A DNA stretch of 8,589 nucleotides, from assembly GCA_945877885.1 (NCBI GenBank), contig CAMCSI010000049.1, positions 1 to 8,589 on the forward strand, given 5' to 3'. The notes beneath the pieces are model-generated. The model was not told the origin of the DNA. It worked only from the letters and a program-made list of their open reading frames with translations, and ran no database searches. This DNA comes from Chlamydia trachomatis. GTDB taxonomy: Bacteria > Chlamydiota > Chlamydiia > Chlamydiales > 2-12-FULL-49-11. Numbering within the stretch: the stretch's first letter is position 1; each line of letters starts with the position of its first letter. The position numbers and the translations under genes were made by a program. Positions 1 through 4,950 of the stretch are shown here, piece after piece.

Positions 1-736
1 AAAGCCGTTTATGCATAAAATAACGAGCCAGTAACAAAGCGTAACAAGACTCTAAGCCATCTTCCTCCACCCCCAAATAATATCGATCTTTGTAAGGTAA
101 AATACATAAAGACTGGATGAGCTGCTCATAATCAAAAGATCCATAAGCAAGACCTGTGAAATAGGAATCTCTTAAAAGATAGTCAATACGATCGGCACCA
201 AAATAATCGCCTGTGATCATCTCAGTAAGGATTGATTCAATTTCTGAAAAAGGTTCCTCATAGAATTTTCTTCCTATGGAAACTTTTGCAATATGCTCTG
301 GATCAAGTCCTGCACCTTTCCAAATCGGCATTAAATAGTCTGAAAAAATGATGTTTTTTGTCCACTCCTCATGCCTTTTTCCATGCAAAAGATGCTTTTC
401 AGCCAAATGAGAGAAGGGTGGATGACCTAAATCATGACAAAGGGCAGCAGCTCGCAAAATATTTTTCCAATAGGTGAACTCTTTGGTACCTTTTTTAGGA
501 AGGTCCGGAAAAAACCTTGATTTTTTCATCACATGCTTAAAGATTTTATCGGCAATCATCATTGTGCCGATAGAGTGCTCATAGCGCTTGTGCGTGCCGC
601 CATTGTAAACAAAAGCTGCAGCCGCTATTTGATGAATGCCTTGCAAACGTTTAAATGGAAGTGAGTATATTAACTGCTCCTCCCACTTTTCTATCTCAAT
701 GAATCCATGAATAGGATCAAATATCCTTTTTGACAT
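1..736 (-). CDS. HD-domain phosphohydrolase (SAMHD1/dGTPase-like, COG1078 type), 3' end outside window
   Basis: Open from ATG at 736-734 to the window edge, giving 245 visible residues with no stop; the C-terminal part is missing. The HD metal site is complete: H54 in KRYEHSIG, H101-D102 in ALCHDLGHPPFSH, and D182 in GADRIDYLLRD, the last matching the distal Asp of SAMHD1-type enzymes. The opening MSKRIFDPIHGFIE and the R30-containing segment before the first His are typical of the COG1078 group. Known members hydrolyse nucleotides, often dNTP to deoxynucleoside plus triphosphate; the substrate here cannot be read from sequence. The protein should be cytosolic. The start is supported by AAGGAAG, which overlaps the stop of the FtsE-like gene; only 10 nt separate the two genes, so they are probably co-transcribed and translationally coupled. 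Family assignment is firm, substrate is not. Confidence 0.9.
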   Translation of the reverse strand, partial: MSKRIFDPIHGFIEIEKWEEQLIYSLPFKRLQGIHQIAAAAFVYNGGTHKRYEHSIGTMMIADKIFKHVMKKSRFFPDLPKKGTKEFTYWKNILRAAALCHDLGHPPFSHLAEKHLLHGKRHEEWTKNIIFSDYLMPIWKGAGLDPEHIAKVSIGRKFYEEPFSEIESILTEMITGDYFGADRIDYLLRDSYFTGLAYGSFDYEQLIQSLCILPYKDRYYLGVEEDGLESCYALLLARYFMHKRL

Positions 737-746
737 ACACTCTTCC

Positions 747-1412
747 TTATATCTTTAAAAAGGGCATAAGCTTATGAAGATCAATCCCTTCTCCTACCAA
801 ATCTTTTACATAACCATTTTCTAGCTGTAAAATCTTTCCAGCAAATGGATGTAATTTCGTATCGTTTTCCACCATGATCACCGTCACGTTATAATCTACA
901 GAAATTTCGTGTAAATAGGCCATGACAAGCACTGCATATTTATGCTCTAGCATTTCTGAAAAAGAATCTAAAATCACTAAGGATGGCTCAGCTATCACTG
1001 CCTTTGCAACACCAAGTAGCGCCTTTTCAGATGGGCTTAAATCCACCACCCTCTTACCTAAAATACCCTCAATGGAAAAATACGAAGTAATATGCCTTAC
1101 CTTTGCCGTAATCTCTATTTTAGAATACCCTTTTGCTAGAAGTGGTAAAGAAAGCACCTCTTCCACCATAAAATCAGAGATAAATGGGATAATATTTGTA
1201 CCCACAAAATCCCCTTCTTCTACAGAAATCTTGACAGAGCCTTCCGTAGGTTTTACCAAACGATGCGCAAGACGAAGAAAAGCTCTTCCTTCCTTAGCAT
1301 TTAACGATCTGACCATGAAAAGCTCACCCTTATCTATGGATACATCGATGTTTTTTAAAATAATATCTCCTTTTTCAATATAGGAAACATTAGAAAACTC
1401 GACTTTGGCCAT
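747..1412 (-). CDS. FtsE-like ABC ATPase homologue with degenerate nucleotide-binding motifs (pseudo-ATPase)
   Basis: 221 residues from the ATG at 1412. This start is chosen because GGGGAGGAG lies 5 nt upstream, while the ATG at 1436 has no ribosome site. The fold pattern is that of an FtsE/LolD-type ABC ATPase: an N-terminal VEFSNVSY strand, LKNIDVSIDKGE, the helical segment VEEVLSLPLLAKG (residues 83-95), then AEPSLVILDSF (141-151) and a C-terminal LENGYVKDL. The key residues are gone. The Walker A region (34-46) has no GxxGxGKS/T. The signature LSGGQ is LSPSE (125-129). The Walker B Asp (D149) stays but the catalytic Glu position is S150. The switch THD is END (182-184). No convincing Q-loop Gln is seen. 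The frame is intact, so this does not look like a decaying pseudogene. It overlaps the upstream FtsX-like gene by 23 nt, which points to an obligate pair. ABC family membership is confident; FtsE rather than LolD rests on the partner; loss of ATP hydrolysis is inferred. Confidence 0.8.
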   Translation of the reverse strand: MAKVEFSNVSYIEKGDIILKNIDVSIDKGELFMVRSLNAKEGRAFLRLAHRLVKPTEGSVKISVEEGDFVGTNIIPFISDFMVEEVLSLPLLAKGYSKIEITAKVRHITSYFSIEGILGKRVVDLSPSEKALLGVAKAVIAEPSLVILDSFSEMLEHKYAVLVMAYLHEISVDYNVTVIMVENDTKLHPFAGKILQLENGYVKDLVGEGIDLHKLMPFLKI

Positions 1413-2229
1413 AATAACTCCTCCCCAGCATAACAATTAATGAAGTAATCACAAACGATGTGATCAGCTCAGCCCCTACCGAATAAATAAATAAACGGCA
1501 TAAAAGCTCTGTCATATCGGTTAAACATACCCCAACAAAAAGTGTAATAAATGTTGGTGTAAGAGCTATTGCGCCAATTGTCCCAGCAAAACCGCAAATT
1601 GCACTCACACTCCATACACCCTCTAACAAAAATGTCCAAATTTCCTTTCTGAACATCACACAAAGAGCCGTTGCAGAAATCACTATCCCTACAAACGCTA
1701 CCTTATAAATCAAATCAAGCAACTTTGAATAGGCGCATAAAGCCTCATTTCTTGCAATAATTGCCTTATTGCACCTTTGCTTAAACACGGATGAATGAAT
1801 CGCAACTAAGTCTGATTTTTTTTCAAACGTATCCACCCACTTCTTCACAGATGCATCTTTCTTCAATGAAATCACTACTAAATTTGGATCCTCACTTGCA
1901 GCAAGAAAGCTATCCCCATCTGCCTGTAATGATTTCATCCCTAAAACATCATCATGACCCTTAATTTTTTCACCATGTGGAAAAGTAAAAGACTTTAAAT
2001 TCAAAATGTCATCACTATCAGAGGATACCACATAGATATCTTGATTAGAAAACTTAGGAATAGCCGCGGTGTACTTTTCTATCATAAACTGCTTTTGTGC
2101 CGCCGCAGCAAAAAAACACGCATTGCATGCCCCTATCGCAAGCAACGAAAAGAAAAGAACTGCCTTTTTTCTGCTTATTAAGGAAAAAATGATGTTGATC
2201 AACAAAATGAACCCTTCAGTGTATTTCAA
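1390..2229 (-). CDS. FtsX-like four-helix membrane protein, partner of the degenerate FtsE homologue
   Basis: 279 residues if read from TTG at 2229. Hydropathy by eye gives TM1 about 23-45, a roughly 125-residue soluble domain (46-172), TM2 about 173-193, TM3 about 203-234 and TM4 about 246-268. One small extracytoplasmic domain after TM1 followed by three helices is the FtsX layout; MacB and LolC/E relatives have larger domains. MFRKEIWTFLLEG after TM2 resembles the cytoplasmic coupling loop of FtsX (RxEIxxxRLVG). Known FtsX proteins transmit FtsE ATPase cycles across the membrane to peptidoglycan hydrolases. Start is uncertain: an in-frame TTG eight codons downstream, 6 nt after GAAGGG, fits the expected N-terminus and has a better ribosome site. 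The gene precedes the FtsE homologue, the reverse of the usual order, and its 3' end contains that gene's ribosome site. Topology is confident; orthology to FtsX is likely but not proven, since sequence identity looks low. Confidence 0.72.
   Translation of the reverse strand: MKYTEGFILLINIIFSLISRKKAVLFFSLLAIGACNACFFAAAAQKQFMIEKYTAAIPKFSNQDIYVVSSDSDDILNLKSFTFPHGEKIKGHDDVLGMKSLQADGDSFLAASEDPNLVVISLKKDASVKKWVDTFEKKSDLVAIHSSVFKQRCNKAIIARNEALCAYSKLLDLIYKVAFVGIVISATALCVMFRKEIWTFLLEGVWSVSAICGFAGTIGAIALTPTFITLFVGVCLTDMTELLCRLFIYSVGAELITSFVITSLIVMLGRSYYGQSRVF
1418..1426 (-). promoter_or_regulatory. Ribosome binding site of the FtsE-like gene inside the ftsX-like coding end
   Basis: GGGGAGGAG on the minus strand, 5 nt before the ATG at 1412. 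It is the strongest Shine-Dalgarno match noticed in the window and fixes the start of the downstream gene. It lies within the last codons of the FtsX-like gene, as expected for translational coupling. Confidence 0.75.
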
Positions 2230-2324
2230 GATTAAATCTTCTTATCACACTGATGGAATTAATATTCAAACAAAAAATTCAATATTAAATTTTTCACAAG
2301 GATTTTGTTGTTTTATGAATAAGA
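2230..2324 (-). other. Intergenic spacer between SEC-C gene and ftsX-like gene
   Basis: 95 nt of AT-rich sequence. It holds an AAGATT-A-AATCTT inverted repeat (2228-2240) that touches the TTG at 2229, and two AATATT palindromes (about 2261 and 2281). None is followed by a convincing T-run, so no terminator is called, and no promoter could be picked with confidence. Confidence 0.5.
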
Positions 2325-3770
2325 CTAAAGCATCCCCAATTCTTTTTTTAAAAAAAATGTATCCACTTGATTTGTAAAATCGCCTTTTTGTGCATTGAGC
2401 ATATTATTATTTTCCATATTCAAAAATAGAGCCTCTAATTGTTCTCTACCAAGCTTTGACTTTACAGCCTCCCTTGGTGTTTTATTAAAAAGGAGGGGAA
2501 TTTGTGTATCTAACCAATTTTTCCAGTAATTCATTAAATACTCTGTCACCTCTTCATCTAATTTAAAAGATTCCTCTACCTCACCAAGGTTATCTTGGGA
2601 TCTTTTTTTACTTGCTTTCTCAACTTGAGTAGAAGAGGCCATATTAATTTTCTTTCGAGTTTTTAAAATAACATTATTTCCAAGAAATTGACTTATCATT
2701 TTCATTGCACTATCTGCCCTTTCATTTGAATTGACAAAAACCATCAATTCATCGGGGGTGATGGTAAAATTTCCAAGCGATGTACGGTCACCCAACCCTT
2801 TCATGTTACTGGTCCTATTTTTCACCCATGGCAAAATAATTTCACAAAAATTCCCATTTTCATCATGTACTCTTTCCTCCCAATGGGATTTCTCATCTAA
2901 GGACAGCATTTTTGCAAGAGAATTGAAAATTGTACGTAGTGGACAGACAAAAGAATAATAAATTTCATTTAAAATAAGAGCTTCCCCATCGGTATTGGAA
3001 AATTTTGTAGGACGAGAAGCCTCTTTTATTATGGTAAAATATAGCTCTCTTAATTTTTTCTCCGATTCCATCAAATGTATAGGAGTTAATTCAGTTAACC
3101 TACTGGTTGCTTTCCATTTTTCACGGAAAGCAAGTATCTTATCGAAAAAACGATTATTTATTGGATATTGAAATAAACCAACGAATATTGATTGCCCCTC
3201 TACTGTAATGGGCCTACCAAAAATTATAACGCCCTTCTTTAGACCATCGGTGGCCAAATTCTCCTTAACAGTGATCTCTTTCTGTAAAAGTATATCTTTC
3301 AACATTAACCTCTTGCCAACAATCACCTCTTGAATGATAAAAAAGCTAAACGGTGATTGAGCAATAGCATCCAAAACCTGCCCATGATACTTTGTAAAGG
3401 CCCTAGGACACTCTCTTCTACAAAGCTCTGTCATAGTGATTGTATCGTTTCTCAAAGAATCTTTTAAATCGATACGCCATGAATAGATCGACCAAAGTTT
3501 AAAAGAAAGCATATAGTCTGTTTCATCCAACTTAAATTTACTAGAAATCGAAAATTCCTTCCAAGCAGCACTTTTCATGGATTCATCGAATTTGGAGTTA
3601 ACATACTGAGTAATAATGTTTTCAAACTCTGCTTCTGCCGTCCTTATTTTCATCCATTCAAAATCAAAATGCTGGGGTAAATATTCTGATTTTTGTTTAC
3701 CCTGACAACACGATTTATATTTCTTTCCGCTCTGACACTCACATGGATCATTTCTTCCTATAGATTTCAT
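2325..3770 (-). CDS. Large protein of unknown function with N-terminal SEC-C zinc-binding motif
   Basis: 481 residues from ATG at 3770, with GAGG 8 nt upstream. Residues 5-24, GRNDPCECQSGKKYKSCCQG, are a textbook SEC-C motif with probable zinc ligands C10, C12, C21 and C22. The same motif ends SecA and occurs in many stand-alone proteins such as YecA, where it binds zinc and can contact SecB or ribosomes. Here it is at the N-terminus and is joined to about 455 residues that I do not recognise. They are soluble, with no signal peptide or membrane helix, and include an acidic/lysine-rich stretch (about residues 380-410, with KASKKRSQD and LGEVEESFKLDEEVTEYL) that may be a linker between a long N-terminal part and a short helical C-terminal part ending in an aromatic/leucine-rich stretch. 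Function unknown. The SEC-C assignment is secure; nothing else should be inferred from it. The gene sits in an AT-rich block with other accessory-looking sequence. Confidence 0.85.
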   Translation of the reverse strand: MKSIGRNDPCECQSGKKYKSCCQGKQKSEYLPQHFDFEWMKIRTAEAEFENIITQYVNSKFDESMKSAAWKEFSISSKFKLDETDYMLSFKLWSIYSWRIDLKDSLRNDTITMTELCRRECPRAFTKYHGQVLDAIAQSPFSFFIIQEVIVGKRLMLKDILLQKEITVKENLATDGLKKGVIIFGRPITVEGQSIFVGLFQYPINNRFFDKILAFREKWKATSRLTELTPIHLMESEKKLRELYFTIIKEASRPTKFSNTDGEALILNEIYYSFVCPLRTIFNSLAKMLSLDEKSHWEERVHDENGNFCEIILPWVKNRTSNMKGLGDRTSLGNFTITPDELMVFVNSNERADSAMKMISQFLGNNVILKTRKKINMASSTQVEKASKKRSQDNLGEVEESFKLDEEVTEYLMNYWKNWLDTQIPLLFNKTPREAVKSKLGREQLEALFLNMENNNMLNAQKGDFTNQVDTFFLKKELGML

Positions 3771-4034
3771 ACCTACAACCTCAGTAACTATTAATTTACT
3801 TTTGTAAAATTTTCAAAGGAAACTGTAACTTTTTTTCGGATTTATTTGAATGTTTTTTAGTTTAATATTTTGTTTTTTTACACTTACCCTTCGGTTTTCA
3901 TGGTTAGCACCTTCGGTAATTGCTTACCTTTATACTACCAAAAGGTGACATTTCTATTTAACGAAAAGGGGACATTTCTAAAAAACGCTTACAATTTTAA
4001 TGAGCAAATGGTATTTCGAAAGAAGTCTATTAAT
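3771..4034. other. AT-rich spacer with repeats, possible mobile-element scar
   Basis: 264 nt without a supportable gene. It contains the tandem 24-bp repeat described separately, two direct copies of CCTTCGGT (3888-3895 and 3910-3917), and a small hairpin GGTAA-TTGC-TTACC (3915-3928). A weak promoter-like TTGAAA-N17-TAATAG (minus, 3816 to 3788) lies in front of the SEC-C gene, but its predicted start would remove the ribosome site, so it is not called. Confidence 0.5.
3940..3987. repeat. Tandem 24-bp repeat resembling transposon terminal repeats
   Basis: Two adjacent 24-bp units, 3940-3963 and 3964-3987, identical at 20 of 24 positions. Each begins AAAAGG(T/G)GACATTTCTA and ends AACG. The differences are one T/G change and TTT versus AAA. 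Closely spaced direct copies of a GGxGACATTTCTA core are, as I recall, typical of the ends of some DDE-transposase insertion sequences, where they act as transposase sites. No transposase gene is present in the window, so this would be a solo end or a scar. The repeat is certain; its origin is an inference. Confidence 0.6.
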
Positions 4035-4514
4035 TCAAATAGATCTAAAAAATCCTTCTTTCCAATCAAGAGAACCTGCAGTATCCTTAACAATTACCAA
4101 TTGATCTTTCGAAACTTTTGAAGGTGATACTTTTATGATCATAGATAGTGCTTCTTCTGCTTTTATTTGACTAGAAAAAATACCTAAAATTTTTGAATCA
4201 TCATGCCCATCATCAAATTCTTGAAGATGGTAAAGGATGTATAAGTATTTTAAAGACGACAAAACTACCATTTCATAATCAAACAATGTACTTATAGAAA
4301 TGTTATAAATACTATCAATTATATACTCATCAATAGAAAACCCCTCTATTTCATCGGAAAAACCCTTTAATAATTTATATTTTTCTAAAGTATTTAAAGA
4401 CTCCTCTTTAGAAGAAAAAACCCCTATCAATTTTTTATCTACATGCCCATACTTGCATTCTGATAACTCTTTCTTCCATCTGTGTATGTGATATAGGGTG
4501 TATACTCTATTCAA
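4035..4514 (-). CDS. Small two-repeat protein, DUF7336-like domain duplicated
   Basis: 159 residues from TTG at 4514, preceded by GGGGGGA at 8 nt; there is no in-frame ATG or GTG nearby. The protein is two copies of one small domain. Copy A (residues 4-67) reads VYTLYHIHRW...KKLIGVFSSKEES...GFSIDEYIID. Copy B (about 90-155) reads LYILYHLQEFDDGHDDSKIL, then GIFSSQIKAEEAL, and ends LDWKEGF. The pattern YxLYH, KLIGxFSS, GFxIDEYxLD, WxEGF matches the short domain I know as DUF7336. Usual members have a single copy; here the WxEGF tail is kept only in copy B, and the GFxIDEY segment is clear only in copy A. No signal peptide or membrane helix is seen. Function unknown; such small acidic proteins often sit in accessory regions. 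It is flanked by AT-rich spacers and a transposon-like repeat. The gene is likely real; the family name is from memory and should be checked. Confidence 0.75.
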   Translation of the reverse strand: MNRVYTLYHIHRWKKELSECKYGHVDKKLIGVFSSKEESLNTLEKYKLLKGFSDEIEGFSIDEYIIDSIYNISISTLFDYEMVVLSSLKYLYILYHLQEFDDGHDDSKILGIFSSQIKAEEALSMIIKVSPSKVSKDQLVIVKDTAGSLDWKEGFFRSI

Positions 4515-4685
4515 AAGATCTATCCCCCCATTTTTTATTTTATTAAATTCACTAGTGGAAAATAGAATAAAAATATAAATCGAAACATCTTAGAGCTCTT
4601 TTTTAAAAAGATATAAAAATATTCTAATAAAAATATTTTGTCTATAAGGAAAAAAGAGATAAAGACTTTCAATCTGCGAGAATTA
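4515..4685. other. AT-rich spacer between tRNA-Met and the two-repeat gene
   Basis: 171 nt, very AT-rich. On the minus strand downstream of the tRNA there is an AAATATT/AATATTT inverted repeat (4617-4638, 8-nt loop) followed by TTTTAT, which could act as a weak terminator but is all A-U. A GAGCTC palindrome lies nearby at about 4593-4598. No further gene is seen. Confidence 0.45.
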
Positions 4686-4758
4686 TAGCGGCTACCGGAC
4701 TTGAACCAGTGACCTGCGGATTATGATTCCGTTGCTCTACCGACTGAGCTAAGCCGCC
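4686..4758 (-). tRNA. tRNA-Met (CAU), probably elongator
   Basis: The 73-nt cloverleaf can be folded by hand. The acceptor is GGCGGCU/AGCCGCU with a G1-U72 wobble, the D-stem is GCUC/GAGC, the anticodon loop AUCAUAA gives CAU, the variable loop is AGGUC, and the T-arm is ACUGG-UUCAAGU-CCGGU, with discriminator A73. The anticodon stem has four good pairs plus an A27-C43 mismatch. No CCA is encoded. CAU can mean initiator, elongator Met or lysidine-modified Ile2. It is not the initiator, which is the neighbouring gene. G1-U72 with A73 is, as I recall, also seen in Bacillus elongator tRNA-Met, and G4-C69/G5-C68 differ from the Ile2 tRNAs I remember, so elongator Met is favoured but Ile2 is not excluded. 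Confidence 0.9.
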
Positions 4759-4774
4759 ATAGTAAACTTTATTT

Positions 4775-4793
4775 ATCACCAATTTCTGGTAAT
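4775..4793 (-). other. Hairpin between terminator and tRNA-Met
   Basis: The minus-strand RNA AUUACCA-GAAAU-UGGUGAU folds into a 7-bp stem with one G-U pair. It begins within the T-run of the preceding terminator and ends 16 nt before mature tRNA-Met. No T-run follows, so it is not itself a terminator; a processing structure or a transcription barrier is possible. Confidence 0.4.
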
Positions 4794-4821
4794 AAAAAGA
4801 GCTAGCCATAAGCAAGCTCTT
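4791..4821 (-). terminator. Intrinsic terminator after tRNA-fMet
   Basis: On the minus strand, AAGAGCT (4821-4815) pairs with AGCTCTT (4803-4797). Past a T-T mismatch two further G-C pairs close a TTATG loop. The stem runs directly into TTTTTATT. It lies 11 nt after the mature tRNA-fMet end and in front of tRNA-Met, so tRNA-Met needs either read-through or its own promoter, and I could not identify one with confidence. Confidence 0.7.
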
Positions 4822-4831
4822 AGTAAAAAAA

Positions 4832-4904
4832 TAGCGGGAGACGGACTCGAACCGCCGACCTTTGGGTTATGAGCCCAACGAGCTTCCAACTGCTCTATCC
4901 CGCG
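4832..4904 (-). tRNA. Initiator tRNA-fMet (CAU)
   Basis: The 73-nt cloverleaf carries initiator hallmarks. The first base does not pair with position 72 (C1-U72). The D-stem GAGC/GCUC has A11-U24. The anticodon stem UUGGG/CCCAA shows the three consecutive G-C pairs GGG/CCC around loop CUCAUAA. The T-arm is CGGCGGTTCGAGTCCGTC-like, and the discriminator is A73. No CCA is encoded. It starts 37 nt after the waaA stop. The unpaired position is C-U here, whereas E. coli has C1-A72. Confidence 0.95.
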
Positions 4905-4920
4905 TTAAATTATGGTGATG

Positions 4921-4950
4921 ATCATAGCAGAAAACGTTTTTTTATAACAA
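4921..4950 (-). promoter_or_regulatory. Candidate sigma-70-type promoter for the tRNAs
   Basis: TTGTTA (4950-4945), 18-nt spacer, TATGAT (4926-4921) with an extended TGC just before the -10. It matches 4 of 6 bases at -35 and 5 of 6 at -10. Predicted initiation lies about 10 nt before mature tRNA-fMet. The -35 overlaps the last codons and stop of waaA, so the tRNAs could be transcribed independently of the leuS-waaA transcript. Confidence 0.55.

Noticed and set aside
922..1383. Plus-strand open frame of 153 codons
   Set aside because: Lies entirely antisense to the FtsE-like gene, whose protein has clear family structure; the antisense product has no recognisable feature.
747..1412. Calling the FtsE-like gene a pseudogene
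   Set aside because: No frameshift or stop, full family length, strong ribosome site and tight coupling with its partner; motif loss alone does not show decay.
1413..1436. Upstream ATG start for the FtsE-like gene (adds MLCWGGVI)
   Set aside because: No ribosome site before it, and the added residues are encoded by the ribosome-site region of the better start at 1412.
3888..3928. Two CCTTCGGT copies and the hairpin GGTAA-TTGC-TTACC as a CRISPR-like array or terminator
   Set aside because: Only two 8-bp copies, and a five-pair stem without a proper T-run; too little to support either call.
3870..4121. Plus-strand open frame of 83 codons across the repeat-bearing spacer
   Set aside because: Low-complexity protein produced partly by the 24-bp repeats, running antisense into the two-repeat gene, with no ribosome site seen; most likely not a gene.
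4686..4758. Second initiator tRNA
   Set aside because: It lacks the three consecutive G-C pairs of the initiator anticodon stem and has a G1-U72 wobble rather than an unpaired C1.
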